Below are positions 15,671 through 23,590 of a DNA stretch of 64,000 nucleotides, in pieces. How positions within the stretch are numbered: the first letter of the stretch is position 1; each line of letters opens with the position of its first letter. Location: NCBI RefSeq assembly GCF_028737265.1, contig NZ_JAQZAK010000002.1, forward strand, positions 1-64,000, given 5' to 3'. The position numbers and the translations under genes are program-made. Under the pieces are notes generated by a model. The model was not told the origin of the DNA and did not search any database. It saw nothing but the letters and a program-made list of their open reading frames with translations. Origin of the DNA: Actinomycetospora callitridis. Lineage in GTDB: Bacteria; Actinomycetota; Actinomycetes; Mycobacteriales; Pseudonocardiaceae.

Positions 15671-15677
15671 GTCGGCT
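15633..15677. repeat. 15-base tandem repeat at the TetR start / SMR stop
   Basis: Three units of CTGGTCACGTCGGCN lie head to tail at 15633-15647, 15648-15662 and 15663-15677, differing only at the last base; a degraded fourth unit precedes them. Each unit carries a GTG start codon in the TetR frame, and one unit spans the GTGA junction with the upstream SMR gene. Slippage would change the TetR N-terminus by five residues without a frameshift. Confidence 0.85.
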
Positions 15678-15993
15678 GGGCCCCGAGCTCGAGGGCCAGC
15701 ACCCCGGCGATGACCAGCCCGATCCCGCCGATCTGGACCCACGTCAGGGTCTCGCCGAGCAGCACCGTGCCGGCGATCGCGACGAGCGCGACCCCCGCGG
15801 CGGCCCACAGCCCGTAGGCGACGCTCACGCCGAGCCCCCGCGCCAGGGCCTGCGACAGGAACCCGAACGCCGCGAGGTAGCCGACCACCACGACCACCGA
15901 CGGGACGAGCCGCGTGAACCCCTCGGAGAGCTTGAGCGACACCGTCGCGACCACCTCGCAGGCGATCGCGAGGGCGAGGAGCACGTAGGACAC
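15667..15993 (-). CDS. Small multidrug resistance (SMR) family transporter
   Basis: A 108-residue, four-helix drug/metabolite exporter. It has the SMR signatures SYVLLALAIACEVVATVSLKLSEGF (membrane Glu of helix 1 in ACEVVAT), LGVSVAYGLWAAAGVALVAI and LGETLTWVQIGGIGLVIAGVLALEL; these pump cationic antiseptics or related compounds with protons as dimers. The GTG at 15993 is preceded by GGAAGG at seven bases and gives the normal family length, better than an ATG ten codons upstream. It is followed directly by the TetR gene (GTGA). Confidence 0.9.
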   Translation of the reverse strand: MSYVLLALAIACEVVATVSLKLSEGFTRLVPSVVVVVGYLAAFGFLSQALARGLGVSVAYGLWAAAGVALVAIAGTVLLGETLTWVQIGGIGLVIAGVLALELGAQPT

Positions 15994-16026
15994 GGGGCCG
16001 CCTTCCGCGGGACGGGGGAACAAACT

Positions 16027-16065
16027 GGGCGTCTGCCCAAATTGTACTCGAGTGTGTGCTCACAC
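16027..16065 (-). promoter_or_regulatory. SMR/TetR promoter region with two inverted repeats
   Basis: On the minus strand a good -10, TACAAT, lies at 16041-16046, giving a leader of roughly 40 nt to the SMR start. Two short palindromes flank it: TGGGC-GTCT-GCCCA (16027-16040), just downstream of the -10, and GTGTG-TGCT-CACAC (16052-16065), upstream. Both fit sites for the TetR protein encoded in the operon; no convincing -35 is seen. Confidence 0.5.
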
Positions 16066-16128
16066 GTGGCCGAGCCGTTGCCTCATCCGCAATACTCGGT
16101 CGCGCACGATCGATCGGGAGGGTGAGGC

Positions 16129-17112
16129 ATGGAGGGTGTGGCGACACGGCCGCAGCCGGTCACGCGGTACCGCTGGGCGAGCACCGATCCGGACGCCGCG
16201 ACCGAGTACCTCCGCGAGACCTACACCGACATGCGGCCCGGGCGGATCGATCCGCACGGGTTCTCGTTCTGGACCGAGGTCGCCGCGACCGGTCCGGTCG
16301 TGATGGGGACGGTGCGCCACTCGGGTCCGCTCCGCGCGTGGTGCGAACCCCCGGAGGCCCTGGTCGTGGTGCAGACCCTCGCCGGCGGTCCGCACCACGT
16401 CCGCGACGGGCGCGGCGAGGTCAGCGGGTCGCTCAAGCTCACGCCGACCTGGGCGCCGTACGAGACGGGCTGGGACGACGTCACCGTGCTCGCCACGGCG
16501 CTCGACCCCGTCGAGGTCGCCCGCGTCGGTGCCGGCCTCTCCGGGCTCGACCCCGAGGCGATCACGTTCACCTCGTCGGCCCCGGTGTCGGCCCCGCTCG
16601 CCGGCTACTGGTCGCGGCTGAGCCACCACCTCAAGGACGAGGTCATCGCCTCCGACGCGCTCATGGCCGAGCCGCTGGTGCGCGCCACCGTCGTGCAGCA
16701 GCTCGCCTCGGCCCTGCTCGCGACCTTCCCGAACACCGCCCTCTCCGCGCTCACCGACCCGCTCGCGCACGCCGACGGGAACGGCGAGCCGGCCACGGTG
16801 CGCCGCGCGGTCGACTACATGGACGCCCATGCCGACCAGGACATCGGGCTCACGGAGATCGCCGAGGCCGCGCGGATCGGGGCGCGCTCGCTCCAGCTCG
16901 CCTTCCGCCGTCACCGGGACATGACGCCGCTCGAGTACCTGCGCCGCGTGCGGCTCGAGCATGCGCACCGCGACCTGCGCGACGGCGACCCCACGCGCGG
17001 CGACCGCGTCGAGGCGATCGCCGCGCGCTGGGGCTTCGCGCACCCCGGGCGGTTCTCGGTGGTGTACCGCGAGCACTTCGGGCGTTCGCCCAGCGCGACG
17101 CTGCGCCAATAG
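16129..17112 (+). CDS. AraC-family transcriptional regulator
   Basis: A 327-residue regulator with an AraC-binding-domain-like N-terminal part (about 1-210; PHGFSFWTEVAATG, WCEPPEALVVVQTLAGG) and a C-terminal pair of HTH motifs. The first HTH is DIGLTEIAEAARIGARSLQLAFRRH, quoted in part as IAEAARIGARSLQLAF, followed by TPLEYLRRVRLEHAHRDL; the second ends ARWGFAHPGRFSVVYREHF and GRSPSATLR. GGGAGGGTGAGGC precedes the ATG. It is divergent from the SMR/TetR pair; no obvious target gene follows it. Confidence 0.9.
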   Translation: MEGVATRPQPVTRYRWASTDPDAATEYLRETYTDMRPGRIDPHGFSFWTEVAATGPVVMGTVRHSGPLRAWCEPPEALVVVQTLAGGPHHVRDGRGEVSGSLKLTPTWAPYETGWDDVTVLATALDPVEVARVGAGLSGLDPEAITFTSSAPVSAPLAGYWSRLSHHLKDEVIASDALMAEPLVRATVVQQLASALLATFPNTALSALTDPLAHADGNGEPATVRRAVDYMDAHADQDIGLTEIAEAARIGARSLQLAFRRHRDMTPLEYLRRVRLEHAHRDLRDGDPTRGDRVEAIAARWGFAHPGRFSVVYREHFGRSPSATLRQ

Positions 17113-17145
17113 CTCACCCCGCGCCGCGGCGCGCTCGCGGGCTCC

Positions 17146-17200
17146 TGACCCGTGAGCGAAGTTCCCGGCCATAGCCGGGAACTTCGCTCACATGGGGTCA
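17146..17200. terminator. Perfect 18-pair hairpin between convergent genes
   Basis: The arms 17152-17169 and 17174-17191 are perfectly complementary over 18 bases with a CATA loop; TGACCC/GGGTCA outside them adds six more pairs across a small bulge. It lies between the AraC stop and the cyclase stop (which begins at 17198), so it can terminate both converging transcripts. No T-tract follows. Confidence 0.8.
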
Positions 17201-18019
17201 GGCCTTCTCGACCGCGAAGATCTGGAGGTCGGGCGGGGCGCCCTTGAGGTGGGTGTTCCAGCGCTTGCGGCGCACGCGCAGGCGGGACTCGTCGAGGCGG
17301 GCGAGCAGGTCGCCGCTGATGAGGATCTCGTCGGGCCCGGCCCGGTCGCCCAGGCGCGCCGCGGTGTTCACCGCGACGCCGAGGAAGTCGCCGCCGACGC
17401 GGCGCGGGCGCCCGATGTGCAGGCCCGCCCGCATCCTCGGCGTCCAGTCCGGCACGGTGAGCGCCGCGAGCCGCGTGCGGGCCTCGACCACGGCCTCGAG
17501 GGCGCCGGTCGGCTCGGCGAACGCGGCCATCATCCCGTCCCCGAGGCGCTTGACCACGGTGCCCGCGCGGTCGGTCACCGGCTTCTCCCAGGCCTCGCTG
17601 ACCTCCCGCAGGACACGCTGGACCTCGTCGTCGCCGGCGCGCAGGGCCCAGCGGGAGAACTCCACGAGGTCGGTGAACACGAGCGTGACCTCGCGCTCGC
17701 CCACACCGCCGCCGAACCGCTCGAGCACCGACTGCCAGAGCTGCAGCCCGCCCAGGCTCACCTCGCGCGTGACGCCCGGCCGGTCCCCGGTCAGCCCGAC
17801 CACGGCGCGCCCGGCGAACTCCGCGTGCCGCGCCCCGCCGAGGGACAGCGGGTCGCCGAAGTGCGCGTCGCCGGGCAGCGCCCGGCGCACCCGCGCGACG
17901 GCGGTGCGCAGGCCCTCCGACCGGTCCAGGTCGCGCGCCCGGCGTCCGGCCTGCGCCGCCGACGCGCGGAACCGCGCCCACCGACCGTCCTGCCCGTCGG
18001 GGCTCTCGTCCTCGGCCAT
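17198..18019 (-). CDS. Class III adenylate/guanylate cyclase
   Basis: A 273-residue soluble cyclase with a roughly 85-residue N-terminal region of unknown fold and a catalytic domain (about 100-270): VTLVFTDLVEFSRWA (metal-binding Asp), a second metal Asp in VKRLGDGMMAAFAEPTGAL, MRAGLHIGRPRRVGGDFLGVAVNTAARL (transition-state Asn/Arg element) and a closing ILISGDLLARL. It would make cAMP or cGMP. The ATG at 18019 follows the GAF-ANTAR gene by 50 bases in the same direction, so both may be co-transcribed, linking a signal sensor to a second-messenger enzyme. Confidence 0.88.
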   Translation of the reverse strand: MAEDESPDGQDGRWARFRASAAQAGRRARDLDRSEGLRTAVARVRRALPGDAHFGDPLSLGGARHAEFAGRAVVGLTGDRPGVTREVSLGGLQLWQSVLERFGGGVGEREVTLVFTDLVEFSRWALRAGDDEVQRVLREVSEAWEKPVTDRAGTVVKRLGDGMMAAFAEPTGALEAVVEARTRLAALTVPDWTPRMRAGLHIGRPRRVGGDFLGVAVNTAARLGDRAGPDEILISGDLLARLDESRLRVRRKRWNTHLKGAPPDLQIFAVEKA

Positions 18020-18069
18020 GCGGGTGATCCTCGCCCGGGCGCCGGGAGCCGGCGCGGGCGGGACGGTCC

Positions 18070-18924
18070 TCAGATGTCGGCGCGACGCTCGGCGAGCGTG
18101 GCGGCGACGTCGCGCAGCTTCACGTTGAGGTCCTGCGACGCCCGGCGCAGCACATCGAACGCCTGGTCGGCGGGCAGGCCCCGGCGCTCCATGAGGATGC
18201 CCTTCGCCTGCCCGATGACGTCGCGGGAGTCCAGCGCGACGCGGAACTGCGTCTGGCGCAGCTCGGCGGCCTCGGTGGCCGTGACGTACGCGAGCGACGT
18301 CGACACGTGGGCGGCGAGGAGCACCGCGGCCTCGCGGTCGGCCTGGCCGAAGCCTCCGGCGTCGCGACGGTAGAAGTTGAGCGCGCCGCGCAGCGGGCGC
18401 GGGCCGCCGACGGGGAAGAGGCCGACCGCGAACACGCTGCCCACCCCGAGATCGGCGGCGGCCGGGCCGAAGCGCGGGAAGGTGGTGTCGTGCGCGAGGT
18501 CGTCGCTGCGGGCGACACCGAGCCCGCCGGCCTCCAGGGCCCGCACGCAGGGCCCCTCCTGCCGGTCGTACTGCACCTTGTCGAGCCGGACCGCGAGCTC
18601 GTCGGAGTACGCGGGCGTGGAGTAGCCGCCGTCGTCCTCGCGGCGCAGGGTGACGCTGGCGACGTCGGCGGCGGTGACCACGCGGGGTCCGAGGGCGACG
18701 ACCCGCTCGAGCAGCTCGTTGACCCCGTTGGTGAGCGGGGTGTCGAGCAGCGCCGCGGACAGCTCGCCGACCGCCTCCGCGAGCATGCCGATCCGTGGGC
18801 CGCCGGTCGGCGCGTTCCCGTTGCTGGGGTACGCGTCGTTGCCCTTGAGCCGCTCGGTCGCGTCCTCGGCCACGAAGGCCGAGCGCTCGGCGTCCCAGTC
18901 GACCTCGCTGTCCTGCCTCGTCAC
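18070..18924 (-). CDS. GAF-ANTAR regulator (RNA-binding antiterminator)
   Basis: A 284-residue protein with a GAF sensor domain (about 75-215; VASVTLRREDDGGYSTPAYSDE in part, GPCVRALEAG, GALNFYRRD) and a C-terminal ANTAR domain (about 225-280: SRDVIGQAKGILMERRGLPAD, AFDVLRRASQDLNVKLRDVA). ANTAR dimers bind tandem RNA hairpins to prevent termination. GTG 18924 has GGAGGAGC upstream and gives a charged N-terminus before the helical linker. It is upstream of the cyclase gene. Its ligand and RNA targets are not evident; a paralogue lies at 43420-44175. Confidence 0.9.
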   Translation of the reverse strand: MTRQDSEVDWDAERSAFVAEDATERLKGNDAYPSNGNAPTGGPRIGMLAEAVGELSAALLDTPLTNGVNELLERVVALGPRVVTAADVASVTLRREDDGGYSTPAYSDELAVRLDKVQYDRQEGPCVRALEAGGLGVARSDDLAHDTTFPRFGPAAADLGVGSVFAVGLFPVGGPRPLRGALNFYRRDAGGFGQADREAAVLLAAHVSTSLAYVTATEAAELRQTQFRVALDSRDVIGQAKGILMERRGLPADQAFDVLRRASQDLNVKLRDVAATLAERRADI

Positions 18925-19001
18925 CCCACCGCTCCTCCCGCGTCGTCCCCGACCGTGTGCAAGCCCCGTGCCGCGTACCCCGTGGCCGGGAGGGGTACGC
19001 G

Positions 19002-19931
19002 TCAGCCCCCGTCCGGGCCGCCCGCCAGCGCCCGGGCCACCTCGGCGCCGAGCGCCACGTTGCCCCGGTAGACCGCGACGTTGACCTCCAGACTGCGGTC
19101 CTCGGTCGAGCGTCGCATGTGGTCGAGCAGGAACGGTGTCGTGTCGTGGCCCACGACACCCCGCGCGACGGCCTCGGCGAGGGCCCGGTCCAGCACCGCG
19201 CGGTGCTCCTCGGGATCGAGCTGGGCCGACGCGTCGACGGGGTTCGCGAGCACCACCGCCGAACGCAGCTCCAGCGCGTCGCGGGCCCGGACGACGGCCG
19301 CGACCTGCTGCGGGCTCTCGACCCGGGCCGGCACCGGCGACCCGGAGTCGCGCACGTAGAAGCCGGGGAACGCGTCGGTGCGGTACCCGAGCACGGTGAC
19401 GTTGAGGGTCTCGAGGCGCTCCAGGGTGGCGGGGACGTCGAGGATCGACTTCACGCCCGCGGAGACCACGAGGATCGGGACGCCGGCGAGCGCGACCAGG
19501 TCGGCCGACTCGTCGAAGGTCGTCGACGCCCCGCGGTGCACGCCGCCGAGCCCGCCCGTCGCGAAGACGCCGATCCCCGCCCGGTGCGCGAGCAGCGCGG
19601 TCGCGGCCACCGTGGTGCCGCCGTCGGCGCCCCGCGCGGCCGCCACCGGCAGGTCGCGCACGCTGATCTTCGCGACGCCCGGCGTCTCGGCGAGGCGCGC
19701 GAGCTCCGCCCGCGACAGGCCCACGACGGCACGCCCGCCCGCGACCCCGACCGTCGCCGGCACCACGCCGGCGTCGCGGAGCAGCTCCTCGGCCTCGAGC
19801 GCCGTCGCGAGGTTGCGCGGGCGCGGGAGCCCGTGGGTGATGATCGTGGACTCGAGGGCGACGACCGGCCGACCTGCGGCGATCGCGTCCCGGACCTCGT
19901 CGGCCACGAGCACGGTGGCGGGTGGTGTCAC
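19002..19931 (-). CDS. psuG: Pseudouridine-5'-phosphate glycosidase
   Basis: A 309-residue enzyme that reversibly cleaves pseudouridine 5'-phosphate to uracil and ribose 5-phosphate. Hallmarks are VVALESTIITHGLPRP with the catalytic-region Glu, VGVAGGRAVVGLS, KISVRDLPVA, GGTTVAATALLAHRAGI, ATGGLGGVHRGA, VVSAGVKSILDVPATLE with the Lys that contacts the ribose, and AVVLANPVD. Length matches the family. No psuK kinase is adjacent, so the pseudouridine kinase would have to be encoded elsewhere. The start is GTG at 19931; the gene appears to be monocistronic. Confidence 0.93.
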   Translation of the reverse strand: MTPPATVLVADEVRDAIAAGRPVVALESTIITHGLPRPRNLATALEAEELLRDAGVVPATVGVAGGRAVVGLSRAELARLAETPGVAKISVRDLPVAAARGADGGTTVAATALLAHRAGIGVFATGGLGGVHRGASTTFDESADLVALAGVPILVVSAGVKSILDVPATLERLETLNVTVLGYRTDAFPGFYVRDSGSPVPARVESPQQVAAVVRARDALELRSAVVLANPVDASAQLDPEEHRAVLDRALAEAVARGVVGHDTTPFLLDHMRRSTEDRSLEVNVAVYRGNVALGAEVARALAGGPDGG

Positions 19932-20022
19932 CTCGCGAGTGTCGCCTGCCGTCCTGCGGTGAACGACTGCTCACCCGATCAGCCGATGGTTCCCGGGTTC
20001 GTTCCGCGCGACGGTACGGAGC

Positions 20023-21537
20023 GTGACCGATACGGCCGCCGACCGGGCCGGCTCGACCCCCGCCCCGCACCCCTCGGTGGAGCAGGTGGTGGACGCCCTC
20101 GACGCCGCCGGCGACCGCGTCGTCCTGCGCCACCCCGACGGCGAGACCACCGGCACCGAGCTCCTCGCCGCGATCCACCGCTACGCGCGGGCCCTCGCCG
20201 GCCTGGGCATCGGCACGGGCGACCTCGTCGCGCAGTACGGGCCGAACCGGCCCGACGCGCTGGCGGTGCGCTACGCGACGCACCTCCTCGACGCCGCCGC
20301 GGTGTACGTCTCGGCCCCACCCGGGGCGGATCGGCGAGCGCAGCAGCTCGCGCAGATCGACCCGCGCCTCGTCGTCGTCTTCCCGCAGACCGCCCACCTG
20401 CTGCCGGAGACGACCGCCCCCGTGGTCGCGGTCGGCCCCGTGGCGGGCGTCCCGGAGCGCCTCGACGAGCTCGCCGCCCGGCAGTCGTCCGCACCGCTCG
20501 CGTCACGGGCGCACCTGGCGGACCTCGGCACGGTCCTGTCCTCCGGCGGCACGACGGGCATCCCCAAGAGCAGCGTGCGCGACGTCGCCGCGTGGGCCGC
20601 GGCGGTCGCCACCCCGCACCGCCCCGAGCGACGCCAGCTCGCCTCGGGCCCCGAGGCCTACCTCACCCAGATCCTCGTCGCCCAGACCCTGATCGGCGGC
20701 GGCACGGTGGTGCTGCGCGACGACTCCGAGCCCGCCGCCCTGCTGGCGTCGATCGAGGCCGACCGAATCACCGACCTGTTCCTCGTCGAGCCCCAGCTGG
20801 TCGCGCTGATGGACCACCCCGACGTGGCCCGCCGCGACCTGTCCTCGCTGCGGACGCTGACGCACATCGGCGCCTCCGCCCCGCCCACGCTGCGCCGGCG
20901 TGCCGTCGAACGCCTCGGCCCGGTGCTCCAGCACACCTACGGCGCCAGCGAGATCGGCATCGTCAGCGCCCTGCGGCCCGCCGACTACGACCCGTCCGAC
21001 CCCGAGCGCGCCACCTGCGCCGGGACGGTCCTGCCCGGCGTCGAGGTCCGGTTCCGGCGCGACGACGGCGCGCTCGACCCCGCGTACGGGTCGATCGAGG
21101 TCCGCTCCCCCGCCATGGCGCACGGGTACCGGAACCGGCCGGTCGAGCAGGCGGAGCACTTCGTCGACGGCTGGTACCGCACCGGCGACCTCGGGCGCCT
21201 CGGCGACGACGGGCGCCTGCACGTCCTCGGGCGCGCCGCCGACTGCACGGTCGTCGACGGCCGGCTGGTGACGCCGACGGGGATCGAGGACACGCTCATG
21301 CGCCGGCCCGACGTGCGCTACGCGGTGGTCGTGGCCGACCCGGCGCGCGGCCGCCGGATCGCGGCGGTGCTGCCCTGGGGCGCGGGGCTCGACGTCGCGG
21401 CAGGCCGGGACGCCGTGGCCGCCGAGCACGGCCATTCGGTCGCCGACACGCTCGTCGTCGTCGAGCCGGACGACCTCCCGCTCACCGAGCAGGGCAAACC
21501 CGACCGTGCCGCGATCATGACCCTCGCCCCGTCGTGA
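20023..21537 (+). CDS. AMP-forming acyl-CoA synthetase / ligase family
   Basis: A 504-residue ANL-superfamily enzyme: P-loop-like LSSGGTTGIPKSS (the usual final Gly is Ser), TYGASEIGIVSAL, an RTGDLGRLGDDGRLHVLGR block with the hinge, and the C-terminal catalytic Lys in LTEQGKPDRAAI. It would adenylate and thioesterify a carboxylic acid; the substrate is not readable. The GTG start at 20023 is divergent from psuG, with about 90 bases between. It is followed 16 bases later by the start of a decayed keto-acid decarboxylase, a possible former operon partner. Confidence 0.85.
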   Translation: MTDTAADRAGSTPAPHPSVEQVVDALDAAGDRVVLRHPDGETTGTELLAAIHRYARALAGLGIGTGDLVAQYGPNRPDALAVRYATHLLDAAAVYVSAPPGADRRAQQLAQIDPRLVVVFPQTAHLLPETTAPVVAVGPVAGVPERLDELAARQSSAPLASRAHLADLGTVLSSGGTTGIPKSSVRDVAAWAAAVATPHRPERRQLASGPEAYLTQILVAQTLIGGGTVVLRDDSEPAALLASIEADRITDLFLVEPQLVALMDHPDVARRDLSSLRTLTHIGASAPPTLRRRAVERLGPVLQHTYGASEIGIVSALRPADYDPSDPERATCAGTVLPGVEVRFRRDDGALDPAYGSIEVRSPAMAHGYRNRPVEQAEHFVDGWYRTGDLGRLGDDGRLHVLGRAADCTVVDGRLVTPTGIEDTLMRRPDVRYAVVVADPARGRRIAAVLPWGAGLDVAAGRDAVAAEHGHSVADTLVVVEPDDLPLTEQGKPDRAAIMTLAPS

Positions 21538-21553
21538 GGGGAGCCTGCCGCCC

Positions 21554-21705
21554 GTGAGCGGATACACCGTCGCCGACCACCTCCTCGACCGGCTGGCGGA
21601 GCTGGGCGTCGACCGTCGTCGGCGTCCCAGGCCGTCGTCCCCCGCGACGACGTCCCGGACCTGCTCGCCGCGCTCACCCGCGTGCTGGGGACCCGCCCGG
21701 CGCCG
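21554..21705 (+). pseudogene. Remnant of an indolepyruvate/keto-acid decarboxylase (internal deletion)
   Basis: After GAGGGGAG and a GTG start, the frame reads SGYTVADHLLDRLAELGVD, which matches the extreme N-terminus of ThDP-dependent keto-acid decarboxylases. From about 21613 the sequence continues in a different frame with AVVPRDDVPDLLAALTRVLG, which matches their extreme C-terminus. The roughly 500 residues between are missing and the join is out of frame. The 3' end overlaps the CtaG-like gene on the other strand. A functional protein is very unlikely; the similarity judgement is from memory of the IpdC family. Confidence 0.6.
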
Positions 21706-22516
21706 GCGCACCGATCTGCTCCCGCGCCTGCTCCCGGGCCCGCTCCCGGCGCAGCTCCCGGCCGCCGCGGGCGTACCAGCCGGCCATCAGGGCCACGGCG
21801 AGCGCGATCTCCACCGCGCTGCCGCCGTAGTACATGACCTGCGCGCCGAGCCGGATCTCGTCGGGGCTGCCGGCGCCGGCGGGCAGGAGGCGCGCGTACA
21901 TCAGCTTGGCCAGCACGTCGTGCCCGGCGGCCACGACCAGCAGGAGCACCAGCGCGCCGACGATCCCCGGACGGTGCGGGAGCGGGTCGCGGCCGACGAG
22001 GACCACGCTGAGCAGGAGGCCCGCGAGCACCATGTGCAGGTGCACGAGGGTCATCAGCGCCGGCCGCGCGTGGGCCAGCGCGAACAGGTCGGTGAGGTAG
22101 AAGGCGTACATCCCGCCGAGCTCGAGGACGGCGACCACGGGCGCCCACGTCAGCACCCGGGCGGGGCGGCTGTGCAGCACGGCGAGCAGCAGGCGACGCC
22201 CCGTGGGGGGCAGCGCGCGCAGGGCGAGCGTGACGGGTGCGGCCAGCGCGAGGAGCAGCGGCGCGACCATCGCCAGCAGGAGGTGGCCGACGACGTGCGC
22301 CACGAGGTCCGGGCGGTCGCCCAGGGGCGGGAGCAGCGCGGCGGCCATCGCCACGGCGCCGCCCGCGGCCGCGACCGACCGTGCGGGCGACCAGCGGTCC
22401 CCCCGCGCCCGCAGACGCAGGACACCGGCGGCGTAGAGCGCGGCGACCGCCAGCACCGGCAGGGCGGACACCCAGACCCCGGGCCCGACCGGCGCGTCGT
22501 GGACCCCGTGCTCCAC
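21674..22516 (-). CDS. Cytochrome c oxidase assembly protein (caa3/CtaG-like membrane protein)
   Basis: A 280-residue protein with about seven hydrophobic helices (VSALPVLAVAALYAAGVL, LVAHVVGHLLLAMVAPLLLA, VVAVLELGGMYAFYLTDLF, LVHLHMVLAGLLLSVVLVG, VGALVLLLVVAAGHDVLA, QVMYYGGSAVEIALAVALM) and conserved His residues in HVVGHLL, HLHMV and GHDVLA, the pattern of the bacterial caa3_CtaG family linked to copper delivery to cytochrome oxidase. GTG 22516 was chosen because it lies just after the upstream stop. The C-terminal tail is Arg/Glu/Ala-rich and overlaps the pseudogene remnant. Confidence 0.85.
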   Translation of the reverse strand: MEHGVHDAPVGPGVWVSALPVLAVAALYAAGVLRLRARGDRWSPARSVAAAGGAVAMAAALLPPLGDRPDLVAHVVGHLLLAMVAPLLLALAAPVTLALRALPPTGRRLLLAVLHSRPARVLTWAPVVAVLELGGMYAFYLTDLFALAHARPALMTLVHLHMVLAGLLLSVVLVGRDPLPHRPGIVGALVLLLVVAAGHDVLAKLMYARLLPAGAGSPDEIRLGAQVMYYGGSAVEIALAVALMAGWYARGGRELRRERAREQAREQIGAPAPGGSPARG

Positions 22517-22521
22517 GGCGG

Positions 22522-22989
22522 TCAGGCCCTGTCCCCGGCGATCGGGCGCGCGGGGCCCAGGAGCAGCACGACCCCGATCACGACGCCCACCGCGCCGGAG
22601 ATGTTCCACGCCAGGTCGTAGGGCAGCAGGTCGACCTCGTAGCGGATCTGGTGCAGCCCCAGCACCTTGTGCTGGAACAGGCCGTCGTAGACCTGGAAGA
22701 CGCCCCAGCCCAGGAAGCCCCCGGCCCAGACGCGCTTCGGCACCGTCGCGCGGCGGCGGTGGAGATCGGCGAACAGGAACAGGCCGACGACGATCGCGAG
22801 CCAGCCCCCGGCGTGGAACACGCCGTCGGAGACCAGCCCGGCCTCGAGCCCCGCGCCGTCGTAGAAGTGGTGCCAGTGCAGCAGCTGGTGGAAGACGGTC
22901 TCGTCGAGGAACGCCGCCACGCCCACCCCGATGAGCACCCCGGCGAGGACGGACCGACCCGTCGCCGCGCGCGTCGCTGTCGTGTCCAT
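22522..22989 (-). CDS. DUF2243 membrane protein
   Basis: A 155-residue protein with four predicted membrane helices: SVLAGVLIGVGVAAFLDETV, GGWLAIVVGLFLFADLH, GGFLGWGVFQVYDGLFQHK and AWNISGAVGVVIGVVLLLG. It contains the typical DUF2243 His-rich stretch FHQLLHWHHFYD and the HKVLGLHQIRY motif. DUF2243 proteins often accompany CtaG-like proteins, as here, with only five bases between the genes. The repeated His residues suggest a metal role, perhaps copper or heme-copper oxidase assembly, but that is inference. Confidence 0.88.
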   Translation of the reverse strand: MDTTATRAATGRSVLAGVLIGVGVAAFLDETVFHQLLHWHHFYDGAGLEAGLVSDGVFHAGGWLAIVVGLFLFADLHRRRATVPKRVWAGGFLGWGVFQVYDGLFQHKVLGLHQIRYEVDLLPYDLAWNISGAVGVVIGVVLLLGPARPIAGDRA

Positions 22990-23026
22990 GCGGCGTGGTG
23001 CCCGAGGACGGCGCCGACCGAACCCC

Positions 23027-23503
23027 TCAGGCCGGCGGGAGGGTGCGGTAGCCGGGGTGCACGCCCGGCGTGAGGCCACGGTCGGCGGCGAGCTTCGCGA
23101 GCAGCTCGTGCAGTCGTGTGCGCTCGTCCGCGTCGAGCGACGCGAGGACGGCGTCGTCGTGCTCACGGGCGACCCGGCCGATGTCGGTCATGAGCGCCGT
23201 GCCGGCGTCGGTGAGGTGCACGGCGTGGAGGCGGCGGTCGCTCGGGTTGCGGCGGCGCTCGACCAGACCGCGCTCCTCGAGCCCGTCGACGAGTGCGACG
23301 AGCCGGGTCGCCGGCGTGCCCAGCAGCTCGGCGAGGGCCTGCTGGCTGCTGCCGGGCGCCTGCGCGACGGCGCGCAGCAGGCCCGTCTGGGGCGGCGTGA
23401 GGTCGAGCTCGCCGATCCGCCGGGCGAAGGCCTGCGCGCAGTGCGTCCCGAGCTGGGTGAGCAGGAAGGCGGACCCCGCCACCGGCAGTCCCTCCGCGTC
23501 CAC
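23027..23503 (-). CDS. MarR-family transcriptional regulator
   Basis: A 158-residue winged-helix regulator: FLLTQLGTHCAQAFARRI, LDLTPPQTGLLRAVAQAPGSS, QQALAELLGTPATRLVALVDGLEERGLVERRRNPSDRRLHAVHLTDAG (recognition helix, wing and the DRR motif; quoted in parts LLGTPATRLVALVD and RRNPSDRRLH), then two dimerisation helices. GTG 23503 gives the normal length; an ATG 20 codons upstream would add a non-conserved basic leader. TACCGT lies eight bases before this GTG, so the transcript could be leaderless. It is 37 bases upstream of the DUF2243 gene in the same direction. Confidence 0.85.
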   Translation of the reverse strand: MDAEGLPVAGSAFLLTQLGTHCAQAFARRIGELDLTPPQTGLLRAVAQAPGSSQQALAELLGTPATRLVALVDGLEERGLVERRRNPSDRRLHAVHLTDAGTALMTDIGRVAREHDDAVLASLDADERTRLHELLAKLAADRGLTPGVHPGYRTLPPA

Positions 23504-23590
23504 GGTCGAGAACGGTAGTGCTCGACGAATGGTGTCGCCAGCGCAACCATGACGCCTTGTCACGATTGCCGAGCGCGGCCGTGATCGCCC

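Noticed and set aside
15994..16128. Shared binding site for both TetR and AraC regulators
   Set aside because: Two palindromes are present, but nothing in the sequence shows which protein binds; listed as candidate sites only.
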